From NCBI GenBank assembly GCA_024222485.1, contig JAAEPJ010000494.1, positions 1-64,000 of the forward strand: a DNA stretch of 64,000 nt, in the 5' to 3' direction. The notes beneath the pieces were generated by a model, which was given only the letters and a program-made list of their open reading frames with translations, was not told where the DNA came from and made no database searches. Below, piece by piece: positions 15,216 to 25,200 of the stretch. The DNA is from a bacterium. GTDB taxonomy: Bacteria; RUG730; JAAEPJ01. Within the stretch, counting starts at the first letter, position 1. Each line of letters begins with the position of its first letter. The position numbers and the translations under genes were made by a program.

Positions 15216-16604
15216 TTAGCTATTTTTTTTTCTCCATTCAGGTTTATTTTTCTGGTGTGACCTTGCGATCGCTAGAGATTTTTCTGGTACATTTTTATTA
15301 ATTGTTGAGCCTGCGGCTATGATCGAGTGTTTCCCAATAACGACTGGAGCAACTAAGTTCGTGTTACTGCCAATAAAGCAGTTATCTTCAATTACTGTTT
15401 TAAATTTATTTTTACCGTCATAGTTACAAGTAATAGTTCCTGCTCCAATATTGACACTATTGCCAAGCTCTGTATCTCCAATATAGCTTAAGTGTGAAGC
15501 CTTTGTTCCTTTCCCAATGATAGAGTTTTTAATTTCTGTGAAATTCCCAACCTTAGCCTTATCAAGAATTTTACTATCTGGTCTAATATGTGAAAAAGGT
15601 CCAATTTTAACATCAGAACCTATTTTTGCTTTACTTACATAAGAAAATTTAATTTTTGTATTATTTTTAATGATAGAGTCGTTAATAAAAGTATTTGGGC
15701 CGATGTCACAAGCCTTTCCGATTAAAATATCTCCTTTTAGCGTCGTTCCAGGTTGAATAGTTGTATCTTTCCCCAGTTTAACAGAGGCCTCAATATATAC
15801 TTGATCAGGAAAAGGAATATTGACTCCTTTCTCAATCCAATCACTATTAATTTGGGTACGTTTAATTTGGTTGGCAGTTGATAAAGCATTTTTATCATTA
15901 ATACCTAATATTTCAGAAAAGTCATGCGTAACATAAGCACCAATTTTTCCAGAATTTTGATAAATAATTTTAATTGCATCTGTTAAGTAATATTCATTCT
16001 TGGTATTTTTACAATCAACTTGATCAATTGCAGATATTAGTGCTTTAAAATTAAAAACATAAACGCCACTATTAATTTCTTGGATATTGCGTTCTTCATC
16101 ACTAGCATCTTTTTCTTCAATAATAGCTCCAATATTTCCTGTTGCATCGCGTTTAATTCTGCCATAGCTAAAGGGCGTGCCTGTAATTGCTGTTAAAATT
16201 GTTACTGTATTTTGAGTCGTTTCATGTGCGGTTAGAAGTTTCGTTAGGGTTTTTTCAGTAATGAGTGGAGTATCTCCACATAAAACTAAAATATTGCCGT
16301 TGAAATCGCTGTCAACTTTAGTGATGCCTGCCTTAAGTGCATCGGCACTCCCTAGTTGTTTTTTTTGTATCGCAAAATCTAAATTTTTATACGGACTTTT
16401 CTCACAGTCTTTTTTAACACTATCAGCTTTGTAGCCAATGACAATAATATTTTTTTTAGGTTTAAATTTTTCTACTGTTCTAATAACCCAGCCGAGCATT
16501 GATTCTCCTAAAACTTTATGCAAAACCTTAGGAATATCTGACTTCATGCGGGTTCCAGCTCCGGCCGATAAAATAATAGATATTAGTGGTTTTTTATTAG
16601 ACAT
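15216..16604 (-). CDS. glmU: Bifunctional UDP-N-acetylglucosamine pyrophosphorylase / glucosamine-1-phosphate acetyltransferase
   Basis: GlmU makes UDP-GlcNAc for peptidoglycan and lipid A. The 462 residues have an N-terminal nucleotidyltransferase with LSAGAGTRMKSDIPKVLHK and LCGDTPL. From about residue 250 a left-handed beta-helix of hexapeptide repeats forms the acetyltransferase, with NFTEIKNS, SHLSYIGD, GAGTITCNYDG and a basic tail (KNKPEWRKK). An upstream in-frame start would add 28 hydrophobic residues. I choose the inner ATG because AAAGGA precedes it and the pyrophosphorylase motif then begins at the usual position. It lies downstream of tRNA-Gln and upstream of prs. Confidence 0.96.
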   Translation of the reverse strand: MSNKKPLISIILSAGAGTRMKSDIPKVLHKVLGESMLGWVIRTVEKFKPKKNIIVIGYKADSVKKDCEKSPYKNLDFAIQKKQLGSADALKAGITKVDSDFNGNILVLCGDTPLITEKTLTKLLTAHETTQNTVTILTAITGTPFSYGRIKRDATGNIGAIIEEKDASDEERNIQEINSGVYVFNFKALISAIDQVDCKNTKNEYYLTDAIKIIYQNSGKIGAYVTHDFSEILGINDKNALSTANQIKRTQINSDWIEKGVNIPFPDQVYIEASVKLGKDTTIQPGTTLKGDILIGKACDIGPNTFINDSIIKNNTKIKFSYVSKAKIGSDVKIGPFSHIRPDSKILDKAKVGNFTEIKNSIIGKGTKASHLSYIGDTELGNSVNIGAGTITCNYDGKNKFKTVIEDNCFIGSNTNLVAPVVIGKHSIIAAGSTINKNVPEKSLAIARSHQKNKPEWRKKNS

Positions 16605-16794
16605 GGAAATTTCCTTTATTTTTAAGAAAAAATAAAAGAAATTTCTTAAAAATAAAAATAACGACGAGACAGTTGAATGCATCGCCACTAAAGTAAGTAC
16701 TTTGTTTTTTTTAATTAAAAATCTATATTAAAATTTTGAAATAGTTAGAATCTAATACAAGGTATCAATTGTTTTAAGAGTAAGCTAAAAAAAT

Positions 16795-16866
16795 CTGGGA
16801 CGGCTGGATTCGAACCAACGAATATCTGGACCAAAACCAGGTGCCTTACCACTTGGCGACGTCCCA
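16795..16866 (-). tRNA. tRNA-Gln (anticodon TTG)
   Basis: A full cloverleaf of 72 bases on the minus strand. Acceptor TGGGACG pairs with CGTCCCA, the discriminator is G, and no CCA is encoded. The anticodon loop is TTTTGGT with anticodon TTG, and the T-arm contains GGTTCGAATCC. The first pair of the anticodon stem looks like C-A, a small irregularity. It sits between spoVG and glmU and is probably cut from their common transcript. Confidence 0.94.
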
Positions 16867-16890
16867 AAATAATTATTTAATAGCTAAAAT

Positions 16891-17238
16891 TTAGAACTTG
16901 CCAAAAGATGACGATTCATCTGCAATTGAAGTCGATGATTCCAGTTCGTCGAAAACCGGAGGTTTAGGCATTGGTAAGCCTTCCTCTTTCAATTTTCTTT
17001 CATACTCATCCAAAACCTTTTTCTCAATAACATCTCTCATTCCATTATTTACAGGATGTGCAACATCTTTATATTCGCCATCTTTAGTTTTTCTATTAGG
17101 CATAGAAACAAACATTCCTTTTTTCCCATAGATAACTTTTAAGTTTCGTACTACGAATGCATCATCAAAAGTGATCGAAGCATATGCCTTTAGTCTGTCT
17201 TCATTTTTTAAAAAAATTCTTACTTCCGTAATTTCCAT
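16891..17238 (-). CDS. spoVG: SpoVG family RNA/DNA-binding regulator
   Basis: SpoVG proteins are small site-specific nucleic-acid-binding regulators found well beyond spore formers. The 115 residues start ITEVRIF, then show DRLKAYASITFDDAFVVRNL, FVSMPNRK and DVAHPVNNGMRD, the core of the family. A longer start four codons upstream would contain the ribosome site itself, so I choose the ATG that follows GGAGG by five bases. It lies 23 bases after ispE and upstream of tRNA-Gln and glmU, the arrangement familiar from Firmicutes and others. The Ser/Glu-rich tail is variable. Its targets here are unknown. Confidence 0.94.
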   Translation of the reverse strand: MEITEVRIFLKNEDRLKAYASITFDDAFVVRNLKVIYGKKGMFVSMPNRKTKDGEYKDVAHPVNNGMRDVIEKKVLDEYERKLKEEGLPMPKPPVFDELESSTSIADESSSFGKF

Positions 17239-17261
17239 TTTATCCTCCATAATCTATGCAG

Positions 17262-18062
17262 CTACAAAGTATTCAAATTCCAAACTGAATACTTTTTGTG
17301 CTTGTCAGTAAGTTTAATCTTGATGGATTCGGCTGCCTCACTCGAAGAAACAATCCCGAAAACACTAGAACCACTCCCAGACATTAAAGCAGCCTCTGCT
17401 CCTAGAGTAATTATTTCTTTCTTTATTTTTTTTACTTTAGGAACTGCTTTAAAAATGCTATCTTCAAATTTATTAAAAAGATAAGTTATGCTACACTTTT
17501 TCTTTGATGTTGTCAACTCTAAATTCAAGTTTTTATAAGCATCTTTAGTCGAGATATGCATGTCAGGATAAACTAAAATAATGTTTTGTTTTTGATAACT
17601 TCCGATAGGTGTTAGTTTAGTCCCAATGCCTTCTGCAAGCATTCTTCCTCCAAAGATAAAAAATGGGACATCCGCTCCAAGTGCACTAAGGTTTAAACGG
17701 GAAATATCTAAGTGCCAAAGCTTTGCCAAAGCTTTAACCGTTGCTGCAGCATCGCTTGATCCTCCACCGAGTCCAGCACCAACAGGGATATTTTTTTTAA
17801 GAGAGATATTTACTCCCTCGGTTATTCCAAATGTTTTACGCACTAGCTTACAAGCACGAAAAATAAGGTTATTGCTAGCGACAGGAATAGCAAAGGGCCC
17901 CGTTATTTTTAATCTAATTTCTCCAGAGCCATTAGGAATAATTTCTAACTCATCAGCTAAAGAGATTTCTTGGATTACGGTTTTAATATTATGATAACCG
18001 TCAGACCTTTTAGATAGGATATCTAGGTAAAGATTTATTTTTGCATTAGCTTTTACTTTCAT
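17262..18062 (-). CDS. ispE: 4-diphosphocytidyl-2-C-methyl-D-erythritol kinase
   Basis: IspE phosphorylates CDP-methylerythritol in the non-mevalonate isoprenoid pathway. The 266 residues include VKANAKINLYLDI at the start, the GHMP-kinase ATP loop PVGAGLGGGSSDAAA, ALGADVPFFIFGG, and the C-terminal glycine-rich ALMSGSGSSVFGI. It is a little shorter than the family average but complete. Its start overlaps the end of the TPR gene by 17 bases, so the two are likely translated from one messenger. No other isoprenoid gene is in the window. Confidence 0.95.
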   Translation of the reverse strand: MKVKANAKINLYLDILSKRSDGYHNIKTVIQEISLADELEIIPNGSGEIRLKITGPFAIPVASNNLIFRACKLVRKTFGITEGVNISLKKNIPVGAGLGGGSSDAAATVKALAKLWHLDISRLNLSALGADVPFFIFGGRMLAEGIGTKLTPIGSYQKQNIILVYPDMHISTKDAYKNLNLELTTSKKKCSITYLFNKFEDSIFKAVPKVKKIKKEIITLGAEAALMSGSGSSVFGIVSSSEAAESIKIKLTDKHKKYSVWNLNTL

Positions 18063-19650
18063 TGAATACCTTAAGCTTTTCAGTTAGCTCTGATTTTTCT
18101 TTAAAGTTATATTGGAAATCAAGGTACTTAATATTTATTTCCTCTTGGTTGATAATCATTTGGACAGGTAAATTAAATCCTTTTTTTGTTTTTTTAAAAA
18201 ACAACTTAGCTTCAGGGGATTGAATAGAGGTAACATTTAAGTATTGATCCGTTATAATTTTATAGTTTTGGCTTTGTGTAATAAGGCGGATAAAGTGTCC
18301 AAGAAATTTATGTTTTTTAAGCTCATTGCTGGAAAGTTCTAAAATTTGATTAGGAATGTTTTTTCTTTGGAAAATTTTAATTTTGATTCCTTCTTCATGG
18401 TTATAGTCTAGTTTTAAGATGATAGAGCCAAACTCTTGTGCGCTTTTAATTTTTAGCTTGGCATCAAAATATATTCTGGACAGAACTTTTAAATATTGCT
18501 TATCTTTATTTTTTATTTTATTTTTGGAAAATTTTAATAGTTTTATATTTTGAAGATAGATTCTTTCTACTTCGAGCATTTCTTTTACCAAAAAACTATA
18601 ATTACTTTGATTTTTTGTGTTGAGATGCATGAATTTAATGGCATTTTTAAAATCATCTAGCAGAAAATAGCGAATAGCAAGATAGAAATTAACTTCTTTA
18701 TTTTTTGGATTTTTTTTATGCAGTTTTTTTAAAATTCTCAAGGATTTTTTTGGATTAAAATGATCATAATAATAAGATAGTTTTAAAGGGTTTTTCTGAT
18801 ATTTTACTGCTTTTTTAAAGTTTTTGTTGATGGCATAGATTTCTGCAAGGTTTTCATGAATCGTTTTATCGTTTTTGATGTTTTGTAATAGTGAAAATGC
18901 TTTATCGTATTTTTTAGCCAGAAAGGCTTTTTGCCCAAGTCTTTTATACGTTAAATCTTTAGTTGTAGTATCCGGTTCTAGTTCTAAAATTTTATTATAG
19001 TAGAAGTCTGCATTAATAGGTAAGATATCTTCATAAAGGTTGGCAATATACCACCAAATAATGTTTTTGTAGGCAGAATGTTGTTCTAAATTTTTTAAGT
19101 AGTTAATTGTTTTTAATGCATAGTCATCGCTACTTTCTTCAAAAAACCAGATCATTTTTGCTTCGAAAGGCTTCTCAAGATAAGCTTTTTTGAACATTTT
19201 AAGAGCTTTTTTAGGATGTCCTTGCTCGTAATAAGCAATACCCTTTAAAAAATTTTGTCCTGTTACTAAGTTAAGATAGCTAAGGGCTGCTTCATAATTA
19301 TTAAGAGCAATAGAGAGATATCCTAGCATTGTTAAAGTTTCTGGATCACTCCCTTTAACAATAGAACAACCATATTGATATGCTTTATTGAGGTTTCCTG
19401 CCTTGACCAAAGAGAAAAAATAATTTTTTTGAAAAGTTTTATTATTTGGAAAACGATCGATTAAATTTTCATAAGAAAGCTGATTCGCTGAAGCTTGGTA
19501 GGAATAATCAGAAATAATTTTTTTAATAAAGGAGGAGTAAATATTTTTCTCAGTCAGATGTTTTGCTTTTTTAGCACTGATAGTGATATTAGCATTTAAA
19601 AATGTCAAACAAATAAATAAACTTATAAAAAATGCAATTATATTTCTCAT
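18046..19650 (-). CDS. Exported tetratricopeptide-repeat protein
   Basis: I do not recognise a specific function. The 534-residue protein opens with a signal-like segment (NIIAFFISLFICLTFLNA). TPR-like helical pairs follow: TLTMLGYLSIALNNYEAALS, GIAYYEQGHPKKALKMFKKA, LGQKAFLAKKYDKAFSLLQN and AEIYAINKNFKKAV. It is rich in Lys, Tyr and Phe. A TTG six codons upstream is also in frame. I use the ATG. It overlaps ispE by 17 bases and is the first gene of the minus-strand run. It probably acts as a protein-protein scaffold in the periplasm or cell envelope. That is inference from the repeats and signal. Confidence 0.75.
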   Translation of the reverse strand: MRNIIAFFISLFICLTFLNANITISAKKAKHLTEKNIYSSFIKKIISDYSYQASANQLSYENLIDRFPNNKTFQKNYFFSLVKAGNLNKAYQYGCSIVKGSDPETLTMLGYLSIALNNYEAALSYLNLVTGQNFLKGIAYYEQGHPKKALKMFKKAYLEKPFEAKMIWFFEESSDDYALKTINYLKNLEQHSAYKNIIWWYIANLYEDILPINADFYYNKILELEPDTTTKDLTYKRLGQKAFLAKKYDKAFSLLQNIKNDKTIHENLAEIYAINKNFKKAVKYQKNPLKLSYYYDHFNPKKSLRILKKLHKKNPKNKEVNFYLAIRYFLLDDFKNAIKFMHLNTKNQSNYSFLVKEMLEVERIYLQNIKLLKFSKNKIKNKDKQYLKVLSRIYFDAKLKIKSAQEFGSIILKLDYNHEEGIKIKIFQRKNIPNQILELSSNELKKHKFLGHFIRLITQSQNYKIITDQYLNVTSIQSPEAKLFFKKTKKGFNLPVQMIINQEEINIKYLDFQYNFKEKSELTEKLKVFNESKS

Positions 19651-20020
19651 AAAATTAATAACCCTCAATTAATTTAGAAAATTTTTTACTTTATAAATTA
19701 AAATATTTTACAAAATAATCAGAAAATTACGATTAAAATTTTAATTAAATATCCTTAAAGGCATAAATTAAAGTGATTAGGTATCTGGGGTTTCCCTAAA
19801 ATACTTGGATTTCAGTAATGTTTTTAGGTTCTAGTCAATAATTATGGTTTTTATGAGAAAAATCTTTAGTTATTCCTTGGAAATAATCATCAAAATAGAC
19901 TTATATATATAAGCAAATATATATAAGCAAAATCAATGTTTGAGTTCTAAGGTATTTGTTTTGGTAATATTTTTGTTAAGTTAATGATTGTTTTATACTT
20001 AAAAGATTTGATAAGCTATA
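19651..20020. other. Divergent intergenic region with a short AT tandem repeat
   Basis: About 370 bases between the minus-strand TPR gene and the promoter for the BCCP-like gene. I see no gene. At 19903-19930 the 14-base unit ATATATATAAGCAA occurs twice in exact tandem. Function is unknown, and it may be simple slippage. Confidence 0.5.
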
Positions 20021-20048
20021 TTGACAAAAGTAGCGAATATTTTATAAT
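20021..20048 (+). promoter_or_regulatory. Strong sigma-70-type promoter before the BCCP-like gene
   Basis: Perfect TTGACA (20021-20026) and perfect TATAAT (20043-20048) with a 16-base spacer, about 65 bases before the ATG at 20115. It probably drives the BCCP-like gene and lysS. Confidence 0.75.
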
Positions 20049-20114
20049 TATTTTTTAGTAATTTAGATAGACAGTTTTTTTTCTAGTTTCTAGGTGAAAA
20101 AATGGAGGATAAAT

Positions 20115-20525
20115 ATGGAGACTAAAAGAATTGAGAAATTTTTTGAACTTTTAAAGGATACGGATATTAAAGAACTTTGTTGGGAGAAATCAGGTCTTAA
20201 ATTACGGATGAAGCGTGCAAATATTTGTGAGCTTTCCAATGAACCAGCACTTGAGTGTGAGGAGTCATCCACTCTTGATGTTTTTGATCAAGAAATTGTT
20301 AAATCAAAATTTGTTGGAAGTTTTGCCGATACTAACGGTCGGAATAAAGTTGAAGTTAAGGTTGGAGACCGTGTGCATAATGGACAGCTTTTAGGCTATA
20401 TTGAAGCTATGAATATTTTTAAAGAGATTGCTTCGGATTTCTCAGGGATAGTCAAAAAGGTCAAAGTTAATAATAAAGATCATGTTGAGTATTCTCAAGA
20501 ATTATTTTTGATTGATATCAAGTAG
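20115..20525 (+). CDS. Biotin carboxyl carrier protein-like protein lacking the biotinylated lysine
   Basis: The 136-residue protein has the layout of AccB: a charged helical N-terminus, a short acidic linker, then a biotinyl-type domain (about 62-136) with VGDRVHNGQLLGYIEAM, DFSGIVKKV and VEYSQELFLIDI. The biotin site of AccB reads EAMKM. Here it reads EAMNIFKEI, with Asn at the lysine position and Lys three residues later, where AccB usually has Asn. As written it cannot be biotinylated in the normal way. The ATG at 20115 follows GGAGG by six bases and is preferred over a GTG at 20094. accC does not follow. lysS does. It may be a non-biotinylated structural relative or a protein losing function. 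Confidence 0.8.
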   Translation: METKRIEKFFELLKDTDIKELCWEKSGLKLRMKRANICELSNEPALECEESSTLDVFDQEIVKSKFVGSFADTNGRNKVEVKVGDRVHNGQLLGYIEAMNIFKEIASDFSGIVKKVKVNNKDHVEYSQELFLIDIK

Positions 20526-20633
20526 TGAATTAAGATCATTTTTAATCGGTTATGGATTTTTGAAAATTATCGTAGACTGGAAAGGTAATTTTTTATTACT
20601 TATAATTTTTTTTAGAATAAGGGAAGTTTTATT

Positions 20634-22121
20634 ATGGAGAAAATAGATAATTTAAAAAGGCAAAGAATTGAAAAGCTAGAGCGTATTAAGGAGTTAGGTG
20701 TTAATCCCTACCCTACTAAGTTTGAACGAACAGGCTTTGTAAAAGACTTTAAAGCTGATTTTAAAGATAAGAAAAATGTTAAGGTTGCGGGTCGTATAGT
20801 TTCTTTGCGTAAAATGGGCAAAGCAGCATTTTTTAATGTTAAAGATTTCTCAGGTAGAATGCAGGTTTATATTCAGCGTGAAGCCGTTGGTGAGGAAAAC
20901 TTTAAGCTTTTTAAGTGTTTGGATATTGGTGATTTTATTGGTGTTTCTGGCTATTTATTTTTAACAAAAACAGCAGAAAAAAGTATTCATGCAGAAGAGA
21001 TTAAAGTTTTAACAAAATCATTAAAAGCTTTGCCTATTGTCAAGGAAAAAGAAACTCTAACAGGCGAAAAAATTAAGTATGATGAGGTTAGCGATATTGA
21101 ATTCCGTTATAGGCAGCGTTATGTTGACCTTAATATTAATGAAGGTTCTTTAGAGGTTTTTAAGAAGCGCAGTAAGATTATTTCTTTTCTTAGAAACTAT
21201 TTATTGAATGTGGACTTTTTAGAGGTCGAAACACCGGTGATGCAGCCACTTTGTGGGGGAGCTGCCGCAAAGCCATTTGAGACATACCATAATGCACTTA
21301 GTATGCCATTATTTTTGCGTATTGCACCAGAGCTTTATCTTAAGCGGATTATGGTTGGTGGTGCTGACCGTGTGTTTGAGATAGGGCGGAATTTTAGGAA
21401 TGAAGGGATTTCTACAAAACATAATCCAGAATTCACGATGCTTGAACTATATCAAGCTTATGCTGATTATTATGATATGATGGATCTTACAGAATCATTG
21501 ATTACAGACTGTTTAAAAGTTATTAATCATGGTGAAACCTTACTTAATTACGGTGAGCATGAAATAGATTTTTCAAATTGGACACGGATTAAGATGGAAG
21601 ATCTGTTTGTGAAATATGCGGGTATTGATTTTAGTTTAATTAATAATTTAGCAGGAATTAAGAAAGAAGCAGATCGCCTTGGTGTTAAGTATGAAGATGA
21701 CACAACTTCTCAGAAAATTTATGATCATATCTTTGAAGAGAAAATTGAGCATAGACTGATTAATCCTACGATAGTTTATGATTTTCCTAAAGCTTGGTCC
21801 CCTCTTGCCAAAGAAAATTTTCATAACCCATTGATTGCAGAGCGTTTTGAAGTGTTTATTGCTGCTCGTGAGATTGGGAATGCTTATTCAGAGCTTAATA
21901 ACCCTCTAGATCAAAAATTGCGTATGGAAGAACAGGCTCAGGCTAAAGAGCTTGGTGATGACGAAGCTTGTGACGTAGATTATGATTACATTAGAGCTCT
22001 TGAGTATGGCATGGCCCCTTGTGGTGGATTGGGGATTGGAGTTGATCGTTTGGTCATGCTTTTTACTAACTCTCAGTCCATTCGAGATGTTATTTTATTT
22101 CCGCATTTAAAAAAAGAATAA
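20634..22121 (+). CDS. lysS: Lysyl-tRNA synthetase, class II
   Basis: Charges tRNA-Lys. The 495 residues have an N-terminal OB-fold (VKVAGRIVSLRKMGKAAFFN) followed by the class II core. The core has the motif 1 region FLEVETPVMQP, GGAAAKPFETYHN, motif 2 RVFEIGRNFRNEG, and motif 3 GGLGIGVDRLVML. The length is normal. It starts 108 bases after the BCCP-like gene, and the giant protein gene begins 80 bases after it. The class II type is clear from the motifs. Confidence 0.98.
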   Translation: MEKIDNLKRQRIEKLERIKELGVNPYPTKFERTGFVKDFKADFKDKKNVKVAGRIVSLRKMGKAAFFNVKDFSGRMQVYIQREAVGEENFKLFKCLDIGDFIGVSGYLFLTKTAEKSIHAEEIKVLTKSLKALPIVKEKETLTGEKIKYDEVSDIEFRYRQRYVDLNINEGSLEVFKKRSKIISFLRNYLLNVDFLEVETPVMQPLCGGAAAKPFETYHNALSMPLFLRIAPELYLKRIMVGGADRVFEIGRNFRNEGISTKHNPEFTMLELYQAYADYYDMMDLTESLITDCLKVINHGETLLNYGEHEIDFSNWTRIKMEDLFVKYAGIDFSLINNLAGIKKEADRLGVKYEDDTTSQKIYDHIFEEKIEHRLINPTIVYDFPKAWSPLAKENFHNPLIAERFEVFIAAREIGNAYSELNNPLDQKLRMEEQAQAKELGDDEACDVDYDYIRALEYGMAPCGGLGIGVDRLVMLFTNSQSIRDVILFPHLKKE

Positions 22122-22201
22122 TAAAAACTAATCGTTTTAGTTTGAAACTAAAATATTGTTGAAAGGTGGATGTCTGTTTATTAGGAATAAAAGGAGACGA
22201 A

Positions 22202-25200
22202 ATGATCTGTAATAAACCTAAGTATTATTTTTCTTTTTTGATGAAAAAAATTAGTTTAATTCTTTGTTTCTCTTTGTTGATTCTAAACATGAATAATTTT
22301 GTTTATGCCAAAGAAGCTTCTTCAGCAATTAAGGAAACTTCTCTTATTCTTCCGGATACTATGGGGAAAATAGTTGCAGTTTTTCAAGGACAAACCAATA
22401 AAAAAGTATATTTAATTAATGATTTACATTGTCATTATCAAGTTCAAGCTAATATTGCAGATTTTTTAGATTTCCTTGATGATACTCATCCTCAAGGTTT
22501 ACTGATTGGAGTTGAGGGAAATAGCGGGCTGATTGATAATAATCGATTTAAGTTTATGCCTGATGGTAGACTTAAAAACAAAGTTATGGATACCCTGTTA
22601 AAAAAAGGCTTAATCACTGGCTGGGAAAAATATGCCGATAAGAATAAGTCCGCATTTATTTATGGGATAGAAGACTCCCCTCTTTATCAAAATAATTTTA
22701 ACCAACTTTACCAAAATTTAACTTATTATGATTTTATTGCTGATTTAAAGAATAAAGTTACAGATATTATGAATAGTGGTAGCCGTTTGCTTTTTTCTCA
22801 ACCTATTAAAGATTTAGAGCAGCAAAAACTTTTATATGAAAGAGGTGAGATAAGTTTTGATGACTGGATTGATATTCTTCTCGCAGCAAAAAAGGAAGTA
22901 AAGGTTGACTTTAATACTACAAACCTTGAGCTTGTTTCTGAAAGTAGTAAAATAAAAAAAATACTTGATTATGAGGTTTTATATGTAGAGGTAGGAGACT
23001 TTATTAAAAAACTTTACCCTTATTTAAAAAAACGAGAAAAAGAAAACCTTACTAGATTAAAAACAAAAAACATCCAAGAATATTATCGTTATGTTGGAAA
23101 GCTACTTCAAAATAAGCAGATTAGAATTTCTCGTAATTATTATCAATTCTCTAAGTATTTAAAGCTGTTATCATTAGAGGAAAAACTTAATTATTTCTTG
23201 ATAACAGAAGAAAGCAGTGAACTCTATTATGAAATTAAGAAAAATAGTCAGATAGGACATAGTAAAGAATTAGTATATTGTCAAAGGTATTTGGATTTAA
23301 TGACCCGTTATTCGCGTAATGAAACGACTGAAAGAGAAAGCGAGCTTTGGGAAGCCGAAGAGCTAGTTTTTTTTGATAGATTGCTTAAACTTAGTAAGCA
23401 AATAAGTTTAGAAGATTATTTAACTTCTAACCGGCAGACAGTCGAAAAAATAGTAAGCGGAATGCAGAAATTTTATCGTTATGTAAACCAAAGAAATGCT
23501 GTAATGGTAAGGAACTTGCTTGAACAAATGGATGCTCAAAATATAGCAGATTCCGTCTTAATCGTCGGTGGCTATCATAGCAAAAAAATTAAACTAATTT
23601 TACGAGCAAAAGGTATCAGTTATGAAGAAATACTCGTTAATACTTTGGCAAATACAGAGAGTATTGTAGATATTAAAAAGGCTTATATCGAGAGAATTAA
23701 AGAACAAGGAATATGGGCGGGCCTTTCTCCTTTTAATGGTACTCCACAGCTATTAATGAAGTTAACCTACCTTGCTGTCTCCATCCTTAGTGATGCAACC
23801 CTCCGGATGAAAGTTTCAAATTTGATAGGAGAGATGCTAAATAATGAAACAATCAACCTTAAAAGTTTACAGAAATGGGAAAAAAGTAAATATTATAGTC
23901 AGTTACAAGATTTATTAAGCTCGGGTAATGTTGCTGAGCAAAATAAAAATGACTTAATCAACGCTATTGTTGGGTTATTTAAAGTTTCATCGGAAGTATT
24001 TGGGGCTTTGCCTTCTATTATTGGTTCAGCAATTGAAAATTTTGAGAAGTTAAATCTGGAAGTATTGAAATTATCGGAAGAAATAATGAAGAAATTATTA
24101 ATCAAAGATAATTCTTTGTTAAAAAATAAAATGGTGTTAATTCCTAAACAGTCGTTAGATAAGAAATTTATAGATAAAAGTGGAATTAAAAAAGGATCTT
24201 TAAATCTTTCATCTCTCCAAAGTACTGTTGCTAATATTAGAGCAGAGCTGAAAACATTGAAGTATTATAATAAGATGGATAATGTCCAAAAAGCAAAAGT
24301 TGAAGCTAATGTTTTGGACGAAGTAACATTAGAGGCTTACCTAAAAAGGGAAATTTCTAAAGATTTAGGACATAAAATAGCTAAAGAGGAAAGTATCTAT
24401 AATTATCTTGATTTATTTAAGATGCAAGGTGAGAAAAATAAGAATAATGCGACAATGAAGGTGTTAAATGGTCGGCTTGTTTTATATTGTGGTTCTAATA
24501 TTGTTAAGAGTATTTCAGCAAACTCAAATTTAGACTCTATCATTAACAAAGTAGAGTTTTTATTATGTCATGAGGGGACTGAACGTCATAAGATAATTGA
24601 GTTAGAGATGTCGCCAGAAGCTGCGCATCAAGCAGTTTTAGCGGAGGATTTTCATCGGCAGTCTTTTTATCACGCTTTTCCTGCGTTTACAGATTATGTT
24701 AATAGTGAGGCGCATTTTAAAGAGGAAAATATGGCATGGGAAGCAATCCATGAATATTATATTGCAGAATATTACTATAAAGGAATAGACGCATACCAGG
24801 AAGATAACTATCTAGAAGCAAGCAATTTTTTTGGAGAAATCATTCCCAATGATAAGGATCTCGATATTGTTTTTTCCCAAGATAATCAACATTTAGGTGT
24901 ATTGATGAAAATGTTTGAAGTTATCCTTGCAATGCGGGGTAATCCTTATATTATTGACAATGATATTCAGATGTCTGCTGATATTTTGAATGTGGTCATT
25001 TCTGAGCTAAAGAATTTTTTCTTTAATAATATTGGTAATAATGTTGTTGATCTTATAAAAATTCCTTTATATCAGTATTTAAGGGATAGTTTTTTTAAAG
25101 AGTCTTTTGTTATTAAAATGCAGTATTTTTTTACTATGTTCAAAGTAGAGGTTTTCAAGTATGAGGATTTCACTGATCAGGCCAGTCAAGTGAAAAGTAT

